A stretch of 64,000 bases of DNA from Chlorobiales bacterium Clorobi_01 (lineage in GTDB: Bacteria > Bacteroidota > Chlorobiia > Chlorobiales > Chlorobiaceae): assembly GCA_001602925.1 (NCBI GenBank), contig LUZT01000006.1:188569-252568 (forward strand), read 5' to 3'. Shown piece by piece: positions 56,996-64,000 of this stretch. Numbering within the stretch: position 1 is the first letter of the stretch; each line of letters begins with the position of its first letter. Under the pieces are notes generated by a model. The model was not told where the DNA came from, did not search any database, and saw nothing but the letters and a program-made list of their open reading frames with translations. A program made the translations under genes and the position numbers.

Positions 56996-58431
56996 GCGGC
57001 ACTCTTGACAACTTCACCATCGTCATCTTCGGCGCGGACGGCGACCTGGCTTCACGCAAACTCTTTCCCTCCATCTTCCAGCTTGCCCGCTGGGGGCACA
57101 TGCCCCATAGCTTCAGAATCATCGGCGTCGGGCGGCGCGATTCGAGTCATGAGGAATTCCGCCAGTTCGTGCGCGACAGGCTCCTCGAGCATTCGCCGGA
57201 GGCCGCCTCCGACAACGAGAAACTGACGGCGTTCTGCAACCTGTTTTTCTATCTGAACGTCGATCTCCGCAAGCCGGAAGACTACGAAGTGCTGCGCGAC
57301 GAGATCATGCGCGAGGAAAAAGAGGATGGGCGCACCTGCCGCAACCTGATGTTTTACCTGTCGATACCGCCGAGCCTTGCGCCCGCCGTCGTGCGCAATC
57401 TTGGCAAGGCCGGGCTGGGCGGTCGAGAGCCTTCATGCACCGGGTGGCGGAAGATCATCGCTGAAAAGCCCTACGGCCACGATCTCGAAAGCGCCCGCGA
57501 GCTGAACCGCGTCATCGACGAGGTGTTCGAGGAGAACCAGGTCTATCGCATCGACCACTACCTCGGCAAGGAGCCGGTGCAGAACATCATGGTGTTCCGC
57601 TTCTCCAACGGCATTTTCGAGCCGCTCTGGAACCGGCAGTACATCGCGCAGGTCATGATTACCATCGCCGAGGATTTCGGCATCCGGGACCGCGGCGCTT
57701 ACTACGAGGAGTCGGGTCTGTTGCGCGACATCATCCAGAACCACGGCTTGCAGTTGCTCGCGGCCATCGCGATGGAGCCGCCGGTTGATCTCAGCGCCGA
57801 TTCGATCCGCGACGAGAAGGCGAAAATCCTGCGTTCGGTGCGCCACTTCACTACCGATTCGGTTCAGGAGTCGGTGGTGATCGGCCAATACGAGGGGTAC
57901 CGCGACGAGAAAAATGTCGCGCCGGACTCGACGGTCGAGACCTTTGCTGCCGTGAAGTTCCACGTGGACAACTGGCGCTGGTCGGGCGTGCCGTTCTACA
58001 TGAAGGCGGGCAAGAACCTCGCCAAGCGCGTGACCGAAATCGTCATCACCTTCCGCTGTCCGCCGCAGAACTACTATGGCCCATCCGGCGGCGCGGCGTG
58101 CAGCACGCCGAATCAGGTGGTGCTTGGCATCCAGCCCGACGAGACGGTCGCCATCCGCTTCGGCGCGAAACGTCCCGGCGAGCAGATGATTACCGATCCG
58201 GTGTTCATGAAGTTCGACTACCGCGGAACCTTCCAGGGCGAAGGTCTTACGCCGTACCACCGCCTGCTGCTCGACGCCATCGAAGGCAACCAGATGAACT
58301 TCATCCGCAAAGACAGCGTGGAGTACTCGTGGGGCATTATCGACAGTCTCAAAGATTCAATCGACGGCCAGGTTCCGGAGCAATATCCCGTCCATAGCTG
58401 GGGGCCGGAGTCGTCGCGGATTTACGGGTGA
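56992..58431 (+). CDS. zwf: Glucose-6-phosphate dehydrogenase
   Basis: 479 residues, normal length. It has [19 protein letters not shown] (nucleotide loop GxxGDLA) and the substrate-binding [13 protein letters not shown] with the catalytic His. It also has YEGYRDE and the C-terminal [14 protein letters not shown]-type block. It starts the oxidative pentose phosphate pathway, supplying NADPH. It converges with the tkt-pgl operon across a 1.1-kb gap holding repeats and an AT-rich gene. Confidence 0.95.
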   Translation: MSGTLDNFTIVIFGADGDLASRKLFPSIFQLARWGHMPHSFRIIGVGRRDSSHEEFRQFVRDRLLEHSPEAASDNEKLTAFCNLFFYLNVDLRKPEDYEVLRDEIMREEKEDGRTCRNLMFYLSIPPSLAPAVVRNLGKAGLGGREPSCTGWRKIIAEKPYGHDLESARELNRVIDEVFEENQVYRIDHYLGKEPVQNIMVFRFSNGIFEPLWNRQYIAQVMITIAEDFGIRDRGAYYEESGLLRDIIQNHGLQLLAAIAMEPPVDLSADSIRDEKAKILRSVRHFTTDSVQESVVIGQYEGYRDEKNVAPDSTVETFAAVKFHVDNWRWSGVPFYMKAGKNLAKRVTEIVITFRCPPQNYYGPSGGAACSTPNQVVLGIQPDETVAIRFGAKRPGEQMITDPVFMKFDYRGTFQGEGLTPYHRLLLDAIEGNQMNFIRKDSVEYSWGIIDSLKDSIDGQVPEQYPVHSWGPESSRIYG

Positions 58432-58460
58432 GATAGGTGAGGGGATTGCTGGATATTCTA

Positions 58461-58494
58461 TAGGGGCGAACCTGTGTGTTCGCCCTTCTTTTTT
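58461..58494. repeat. Dispersed terminator repeat, family A copy 2
   Basis: Identical to 11930-11964 over at least 33 bases. It is placed 29 bases after zwf, where it acts as terminator. Confidence 0.75.
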
Positions 58495-58524
58495 GTGTCG
58501 TGGATAATTTTGCGGACAAGCATC

Positions 58525-58642
58525 TGTCATTCTGAACGAAGTGAAGAATCCAGTTTTCGGTGTCTGTAATAAACGACGTGTTTGCAATGTTTTACGGGAC
58601 TTTTCTGGATTCTTCAGCCGACAAATCGGCTTCAGAATGACA
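58525..58642. repeat. Family B element with inverted ends
   Basis: The left end TGTCATTCTGAACGAAGTGAA pairs with the right end CTGGATTCTTCAGCC...TTCAGAATGACA, about 28-bp inverted repeats around a 50-base interior. The right arm replaces the ACGAAGT loop by a GCCGACAAATCGGC hairpin. It resembles a miniature inverted-repeat element or REP doublet. Confidence 0.7.
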
Positions 58643-58692
58643 AAATGAATATGAGAGGGCTTTAACAAAGGAATTGCGTTTACAGCTCCTAA

Positions 58693-59475
58693 TTATGTGT
58701 CAAAAATCTCTTTTTTTAACGTATTCCAAGCATCTTCTGGATTAACCGGAAGGTCAAGAGACTCAAATGTTTGTTCAGCAATTCGGATAAATCTTTGCTC
58801 TACCTGTTTTTCGGTAAGCTTTTGTTGGTCAATAATTTTATTGATGTATGATATTACAGCAGGTGCCAAGAAAGCCATTTTTGGATTGAACGGCGGATAT
58901 TTAAGAAGCAATTTAGGGTCAAGAGAACCACAATTATTTGGTCCATTAACATCTAAGTAGCAAACCTCTAAATACGTATCAAGTGCTTCGAGCTTTTTTG
59001 ATTCTTTATTTAATATATCACCCATTGATAACCTAGTATTTCGATAGAGGCCCCATTTAAAATCTTGCGCATATTTTAAGAGTTCCTTGTTTAGAATAGA
59101 CCATTTAACGTCGTTTTCACTTGGCTCTCCACCAAATTTATTTCTCAAAGCATATTTCTCTTTTGCATATTCTTCTCGCGATTCAATAAACTGTTCATGG
59201 GTGCCATTTAAAATAGCCCACTGTTCTTCAATTGCCTCAATTTGGTCTTCTCTGATAAGAATTTTCTGTTTGTCGCTTGGTCGTGTTCTGACATATATAA
59301 ATTCACCGCAAGAAGGACACTTCTTTTTTCTGCCTGGCATTTTATCTAGTCCGGCACCGCAATAGGGACAAAATGGTTCAATGCTTCCTATTTCTGCACG
59401 GGGACTATTCGCGCTTGATGGTTTTGTGCCAAAAACGTTTTTAAGTGTCGAAATCCAACCCATGTGATGCCCCAT
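58693..59475 (-). CDS. AT-rich zinc-ribbon protein inserted between zwf and pgl
   Basis: 260 residues, or 256 from ATG 59463. It has a zinc ribbon at about residues 36-57 (CPYCGAGLDKMPGRKKKCPSC), then a helical region with many Glu, Lys and Trp (EAIEEQWAILNGTHEQF) and no known motif. Its base composition is clearly more AT-rich than the flanking pentose phosphate genes, which suggests recent acquisition. It sits next to two repeat elements and is not in an operon with pgl (93-base gap, same strand). Function unknown. Confidence 0.72.
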   Translation of the reverse strand: MGHHMGWISTLKNVFGTKPSSANSPRAEIGSIEPFCPYCGAGLDKMPGRKKKCPSCGEFIYVRTRPSDKQKILIREDQIEAIEEQWAILNGTHEQFIESREEYAKEKYALRNKFGGEPSENDVKWSILNKELLKYAQDFKWGLYRNTRLSMGDILNKESKKLEALDTYLEVCYLDVNGPNNCGSLDPKLLLKYPPFNPKMAFLAPAVISYINKIIDQQKLTEKQVEQRFIRIAEQTFESLDLPVNPEDAWNTLKKEIFDT

Positions 59476-59568
59476 TAGTTTTTTGAGTAAAAAGTAAGAG
59501 CAGATGACATTCCATAGAGTGTAATGAAAAATTACACATTATTTCGCTTCAAGCAATTTCACATCTTG

Positions 59569-60369
59569 TCATTTCCCCTCCACAAACCACCACACCTCGC
59601 CACTTCTCGGCTTCACCATCCCCGACGGCAGCTCCGGCCTTTCGTCGTTGCTGATTGAGCGAGCAAGCTCGTAGCGTGTCGGCGGGACGAGGAAGAGCAC
59701 CGTCTTTGCTTCGTTGATGACGGGCAATGTCAGCGTCAGCCTCGTTCCGGGTGGTTTGCCGTTTGGGGCGTTGACGGCGATGACCCAGCGTTCCTTTTCG
59801 TCGAGCGCTTTCCGGTCGCCGGGCATCAGCGAGGCGGTGTGGCCGTCGTCGCCGAGGCCGAGGAGGATGAGGTCGAACGAGGGCGGGAGGTCGTCACTTT
59901 CGCGTTTGTGGAACAATCCTCTCAACAGCATTTCATAGCGTCGGGCGTCCTCTTCCGGGTTGCCCGATTCGGTCGGCATCCGGTGGATGTTCGACGGTTT
60001 GACGCAGACGTTGCGGATGAGCGTCTGGCGGGCCATGCCGTAGTTGCTGTCGGGGTGGCTCGGCGGCAGGTAGCGCTCGTCGCCCTGGAAGAGCAGCGTG
60101 TGCGCCCAGGGCGGCACGATCCTTTCCGGATCGCGGGTGCAGCGGCGCACCTCTTCCGGCAGCTTGTAGCCGAGTTCGAGGTAGCGCTCTTCGCGGATGC
60201 CTTTGGCGAGCTGCTCGTGCAGCGCTCGCGGGGTGTTGCCGCCCGACAGCACCAGCGCGAAGCGGCCCCGCTCGGCCACCGCGCGGTAGGCTGTGTCGGT
60301 GATGAAGGCGACCGCTTTTTCGAGCAGCGCGTCGAGCGGCTCGCTGATCCAGTGTGTCATGGCGGTCAT
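59569..60369 (-). CDS. pgl: 6-phosphogluconolactonase
   Basis: 266 residues. It hydrolyses the lactone formed by zwf. Motifs are [35 protein letters not shown] and [14 protein letters not shown] (the conserved catalytic His in the GDDGHT block). The ATG overlaps the tkt stop (ATGA), so the two are co-translated. A second ATG at 60360 is possible. Together with gnd and zwf it completes the oxidative branch. Confidence 0.93.
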   Translation of the reverse strand: MTAMTHWISEPLDALLEKAVAFITDTAYRAVAERGRFALVLSGGNTPRALHEQLAKGIREERYLELGYKLPEEVRRCTRDPERIVPPWAHTLLFQGDERYLPPSHPDSNYGMARQTLIRNVCVKPSNIHRMPTESGNPEEDARRYEMLLRGLFHKRESDDLPPSFDLILLGLGDDGHTASLMPGDRKALDEKERWVIAVNAPNGKPPGTRLTLTLPVINEAKTVLFLVPPTRYELARSISNDERPELPSGMVKPRSGEVWWFVEGK

Positions 60370-62378
60370 TTCCGGTTCAACAGTTCGAGGGCGCGGGCGG
60401 CGATGTTTTCCGCCGTGAAGCCGAAGTGCTCCAGCACCTGCGGGCCGGGTGCCGACATGCCGAAGCGGTCGAGGCCGATCACCGCGCCGCCGTCGCCCGC
60501 GATGTCGTGCCAGCCGTAGGTTGCGGCGGCTTCGACCACCACTCGCGTCCGAACTTCCGGCGGCAGCACGGTGGCGCGATACTCCGCCGGTTGCTCGGCG
60601 AACAGCTCTCGCGATGGCATCGAGACCACCCGCACGGCGAATCCCTCTTTTTCGATCAGCACTTTCGCTTCGAGCGCCGGATGCACCTCCGATCCCGTCG
60701 CCACGATGATGATCCGGCGGGCGTCGTCGTCCGTATCTGCCCATTCCGCGAGCACATAGCCGCCTTTCGCCACGCCGTCGCGGAGGCGTCCATCAGCAGC
60801 ATCAAGCACCGGCAAACCCTGACGTGTGAGCACGAGCGCCGCCGGTTTTCGGCGTTTCAGCGCGAGCAGCCACACCGCCGCCGTTTCGTTCGCGTCCGCC
60901 GGGCGATAGACGTCGAAGCCCGGCATGGCGCGGAGCATGGCGAGCTGCTCGATGGGCTGGTGGGTTGGGCCGTCCTCGCCGAGGCCAATGCTGTCGTGGG
61001 TGAAGATGAAGATCGAGGGGGACTGCATCATTGCGGCGATGCGCAACGCGGGTTTCATGTAATCGGCGAAGACGAGGAAGGTCGCGCCATAGGGGATCAT
61101 CATGTTCGAGAGTGCCATGCCGTTGACAAGTGCGCCCATCGCGTGTTCCCGAACGCCGAAGTGGAAGGTCGAGCCGCCGTAGCTTCCAGCCTCGAAAGCG
61201 GCTCCGATGAGCGTGCCGTTCGACGGGGCGAGGTCAGCCGAGCCGCCCGCCAGCAGCGGCGCCTTTTCTGCGATTTTGGCGAGCACGCTTTTCGATGCCT
61301 GCCGCGTGGCGAGCTTTTCGCCAGTCGTGAATTTCGGCATTTCGGGCAGCCACGATTCAGGGAAGCGGCCCGCGAGCAGGTCGGTCAGCGCCGAGGCGAG
61401 GCCGGGTTCCTCCTGCCCGAACGATTGCCACTGCGTTTGCCATTCGGCTTCGAACGCCGCGCCGCGCTCGGCTATCGCGCGAAAATGGTCGTACACACGA
61501 TCCGACACGACGAACGATTCATTTTCATCAAACCCGAAAGCCTGCTTGACCAGCTTCGTCTCTTCCGGGCCAAGCGGCTCGCCGTGTGCTGAAGCGGTGC
61601 CCTGCTTGTGCGGGCTGCCGTAGCCGATGGTGGTGTTGACGATGATGAGCGACGGGCGGTCGTCGATCTCCTGTGCATCGCGCACGGCTTGCTCGATGGC
61701 GGCAAGGTCGTTGCCGTCGATGTGCGACAGGACGTGCCAGCCGTACGCCTCGTAGCGGCGGGCGACATCCTCCGTGAAGGCCAGGCCGGTCGAGCCTTCG
61801 ATGCTGATGTGGTTGCTGTCGTAGAGGCAGATGAGGCGCCCGAGCCTGAGGTGTCCGGCAAGCGACGAGGCCTCCGAACTGATGCCCTCCATGAGGTCAC
61901 CGTCGCCGCAGATGACGTAGGTGAAGTGGTCGATGAGCGCCCGCTCCGCCGTGTTGAGCTTCGTGGCGAGGAAGCGTTCGGCGGCAGCCATTCCGACGGC
62001 TGTGGCAATGCCCTGGCCGAGTGGGCCGGTGGTCGTTTCGACGCCCGGCGTGTGGCCATACTCGGGGTGGCCCGGCGTGCGGCTGCCGAGCTGCCGGAAC
62101 TGCTTCAGCTCATCCATGCCGAGGCCGTAGCCGCAGAGGTGCAGCATGGAGTAGAGCAGCGCGGAGCCATGCCCCGCCGAGAGCACGAAGCGGTCGCGGT
62201 TCGGCCACTCCGGATTGGCGGGGTTGAACCGCATGATTTTGGTAAAGAGCGTGTAGGCCATCGGAGCCGCGCCGAGCGGCAGTCCGGGGTGGCCCGATTT
62301 GGCTTTTTCTACCATATCGACCGCCAGAAGCCTGATGGTGGCGACGGCCTCTTCATCGATGGAACGGGTGCGTGTCAT
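60366..62378 (-). CDS. tkt: Transketolase
   Basis: 670 residues, normal length. Key elements are [16 protein letters not shown] (near residue 33), the thiamine-diphosphate motif [15 protein letters not shown] and on, the substrate His in [20 protein letters not shown]-like [11 protein letters not shown], and the C-terminal [14 protein letters not shown]. It links pentose phosphates to triose and hexose phosphates. It is coupled with pgl. Confidence 0.95.
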   Translation of the reverse strand: MTRTRSIDEEAVATIRLLAVDMVEKAKSGHPGLPLGAAPMAYTLFTKIMRFNPANPEWPNRDRFVLSAGHGSALLYSMLHLCGYGLGMDELKQFRQLGSRTPGHPEYGHTPGVETTTGPLGQGIATAVGMAAAERFLATKLNTAERALIDHFTYVICGDGDLMEGISSEASSLAGHLRLGRLICLYDSNHISIEGSTGLAFTEDVARRYEAYGWHVLSHIDGNDLAAIEQAVRDAQEIDDRPSLIIVNTTIGYGSPHKQGTASAHGEPLGPEETKLVKQAFGFDENESFVVSDRVYDHFRAIAERGAAFEAEWQTQWQSFGQEEPGLASALTDLLAGRFPESWLPEMPKFTTGEKLATRQASKSVLAKIAEKAPLLAGGSADLAPSNGTLIGAAFEAGSYGGSTFHFGVREHAMGALVNGMALSNMMIPYGATFLVFADYMKPALRIAAMMQSPSIFIFTHDSIGLGEDGPTHQPIEQLAMLRAMPGFDVYRPADANETAAVWLLALKRRKPAALVLTRQGLPVLDAADGRLRDGVAKGGYVLAEWADTDDDARRIIIVATGSEVHPALEAKVLIEKEGFAVRVVSMPSRELFAEQPAEYRATVLPPEVRTRVVVEAAATYGWHDIAGDGGAVIGLDRFGMSAPGPQVLEHFGFTAENIAARALELLNRK

Positions 62379-62571
62379 AATCGGATCGTTTCAGGGATTG
62401 AGAGAAATCGGACGGACTCTGACAGTCAAAGTATCAACTGCCGATGGTTATCACAAAAATCGGAAACACTTGACATGCGCTCCGGTTTGGGCGGTAAAGG
62501 CAGGAATCCTAACTTGATAACAGTGCGTCGCGTTTGGCTGTATCTCTTTTCTTAACCCGATTTTTTCGCTC

Positions 62572-63201
62572 ATGCCACTGTTTGACGGTTATGGTGTTCT
62601 TGCGGGGTCGCTGCTCCGGTATGGCTGCGATAACCGGCAGGATGAATCGCACTACTATCACTGTTCGCTTCTGGTGCGGGCGCGGGCTGCTGTCTATCGC
62701 TGTGTGGTGGATCTGGACAGCAAGCATCGCCGCGACGGCATTCAGTGGAAGGTCGTCGATTTGCCACAGATGCAGTCGCAACCACTGAAAGAGCGCGAGG
62801 ACGGGTGGCACAGCCTTGCCATGGACGAAGCTTCGGGAGCTCTCGATTACTACCGGAGCGAGTGGCTCGGCCCATCTGAGGAGTGCGTCCGCGCCGGGCG
62901 CGAAGCGTCGGCGGGCAAGTATTGCTGGAAGTATGGTACCGGGCACGATGCGTTTCGCGACCTTGAACCGCTGCTGCGGCGCGGGCGCAGAATCTTTGTC
63001 TTCGGCGAGCCGTTCCGCAATGGCAAGGGGGTACACAATATCCATCAGAACCAGGGCGACCCGCCCGGCAGCCGGTGGGCAGCGGAGAACGGCCCGTGGC
63101 AGGATGGTGCGGTAATGGTCGAGCGACCGGACGGATCGGTGGCGGCATTTCTCAGCAAGTTCAGCACCCAGCGGTTCTGCGTTGACGAAGTGTGCGCTTG
63201 A
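62572..63201 (+). CDS. DUF2278 (YukJ-like) protein
   Basis: 209 residues. It matches the YukJ-like family: GYGVLAGSLLRYGCD and ESHYYHCSLLVRARA at the N-terminus, a middle ALDYYRSEWLG, and HNIHQNQGDPPGS followed by GPWQDGAVMVERP at the C-terminus. The function of this family is not known. Histidines in HNIHQNQG are conserved and might bind metal. It lies 193 bases after the divergent tkt start. Confidence 0.85.
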   Translation: MPLFDGYGVLAGSLLRYGCDNRQDESHYYHCSLLVRARAAVYRCVVDLDSKHRRDGIQWKVVDLPQMQSQPLKEREDGWHSLAMDEASGALDYYRSEWLGPSEECVRAGREASAGKYCWKYGTGHDAFRDLEPLLRRGRRIFVFGEPFRNGKGVHNIHQNQGDPPGSRWAAENGPWQDGAVMVERPDGSVAAFLSKFSTQRFCVDEVCA

Positions 63202-63267
63202 GCTTTCCCAGAGGCGGTGTTATCTTTTCCCGAACCCTGTTTTTCAACGATCAGAAAGGAGATTGAT

Positions 63268-64000
63268 ATGAAAGGATATTCTGGTTTCCGGAGAGTGACG
63301 ATCATGACATTGGCGTTGCTGTGTTGCGCTTTTCCCGCCACTTCGCTTCAGGCTGGCGAGACTGGTATTGCGGTATCGGCGTCAAGCACGGTAACCTACG
63401 ATCCCGATACGGCTGAATTCACGACGACAGTTGAATCGACCGACAAGGATGCGGCCAAAGCCGCGGCAAAGGTTGCAACGCTCTGGAGTTCGCTCCAGCA
63501 AGAGTTGCGCAAGGTCGGGATTTCTTCTGCTGACGCCTCTTCGACAAGTTACACGGTGAGCCCCGAGTGGGAATGGAACAGTTCGAATGGCAAAAGGGAG
63601 TTCAGGGGATACAAGGCCCGGCATGTCGTCAGGGTTGTGGTGCGTGATCTCGGCAAGCTTGGCGGCGCGATCGACGCGGTGGTCGGCGCGGGAGCTGGTA
63701 CGGTCGATGGACTCAGCTACTCCTCCTCCAGGTTCGAGAGCCTCCGCACACAGGCGCTGGAAAATGCCGTGAAGAGCGCAAAGCATGATGCCGAGGTGAT
63801 GGCAAGGGCCGCTGGCGGGCGTCTCGGTCAGCCTCTGGAGCTTCAGTACGGCCAGCCGCAGTCCGACTATCCCGTGATGCGCGCCGCGATGGCCGAAGGG
63901 CTCAAGGCGGCTCCGGCGCCTACCGACGTCGAGCCGGGTGAACAGAAACTCACGGTGTCGGTCAGCTCCCGCTGGCAGTTCGTTTCGGGAAGCGGGAAGT
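63268..64000 (+). CDS. SIMPL-domain (DUF541) exported protein, truncated by window end
   Basis: The frame is open from ATG 63268 to the last base (244 codons). AGAAAGGAG lies 5 bases before the start. A signal peptide (MKGYSGFRRVTIMTLALLCC, then AFPATSLQAG) is followed by a SIMPL domain: AVSASSTVTYDPDTAEFTTTVE, ASSTSYTVSPEWEWNS and LENAVKSAKHDAEVMARAAGG. The protein is exported to the periplasm or outer membrane. The family's function is unclear; some members affect biofilm or stress. The C-terminus lies outside the window. Confidence 0.88.
   Translation, partial: MKGYSGFRRVTIMTLALLCCAFPATSLQAGETGIAVSASSTVTYDPDTAEFTTTVESTDKDAAKAAAKVATLWSSLQQELRKVGISSADASSTSYTVSPEWEWNSSNGKREFRGYKARHVVRVVVRDLGKLGGAIDAVVGAGAGTVDGLSYSSSRFESLRTQALENAVKSAKHDAEVMARAAGGRLGQPLELQYGQPQSDYPVMRAAMAEGLKAAPAPTDVEPGEQKLTVSVSSRWQFVSGSGK

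Overview
The window reads as a chromosomal segment of a green sulfur bacterium (Chlorobiota), most likely Chlorobaculum or a close relative. This is an inference from protein-level resemblance and gene content: an ArsA-type ATPase with a small-heat-shock-like tail, a cytoplasmic four-subunit NiFe sulfhydrogenase, a B12-binding radical SAM enzyme, an LptB-type transporter and a GC-rich core genome. No rRNA, tRNA, CRISPR array or transposase was recognised.

Layout: 1-4.7 kb holds the tail of an acidic repeat protein, ArsA, folate genes (folK, folB), nadC and acpS. 4.7-11.9 kb holds trigger factor, an M16 peptidase, an NAD-dependent epimerase-like protein, recA-dusB and asd. 12-16.2 kb holds a PilM-like/ComEA pair probably linked to DNA uptake, alanine racemase, and a cystathionine-beta-synthase-like protein that has lost its PLP lysine. 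16.4-18.6 kb holds a zinc-ribbon protein, rpsU and aroA. 18.7-21.9 kb is an accessory island: a toxin-antitoxin pair between two near-identical 48-bp terminator repeats, then an AT-rich two-gene unit (TcmP plus a three-cysteine DUF5131/Gp37-Gp68 protein), closed by an inverted relative of the same terminator.

21.9-36.2 kb holds a hydrolase/YtxH pair, an HD hydrolase, an RRM protein, a B12 radical SAM protein, lptB, a gamma-carbonic anhydrase, a HemY-like FAD protein, MscS, an FKBP, an SPFH-SHOCT protein beside a duplicated Tim44-like/zinc-ribbon membrane protein, and an SDR. 36.2-43 kb holds an unassigned zinc-ribbon/two-TM pair and the hydrogenase operon beta-gamma-delta-alpha, followed by a U32 peptidase-family protein. 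43-49 kb holds a SpoU methyltransferase, a tandem universal stress protein, a Lon-like protease and TerC. 49-56 kb holds an aldehyde dehydrogenase/patatin pair, YbaK, a glycosyltransferase and a GCS-like/AstE-like pair.

56-62.4 kb is an oxidative/non-oxidative pentose phosphate cluster (gnd-zwf converging on tkt-pgl), with an AT-rich gene and repeats between the converging 3' ends. The window ends in a DUF2278 gene and a truncated SIMPL-domain gene.

Accessory DNA and repeats sit mostly between convergent genes. Three dispersed repeat families are visible: a GGGGCGAACCTGTGTGTTCGCCC terminator, a CATTCTGAACGAAGTGAAGAATCC element and a CATTGCGAG element. The most unusual items are the PLP-less CBS-like protein, the terminator-bounded island with TcmP, the large hydrogenase subunit that stops right after its last conserved histidine, and the GCS-like/AstE-like operon.
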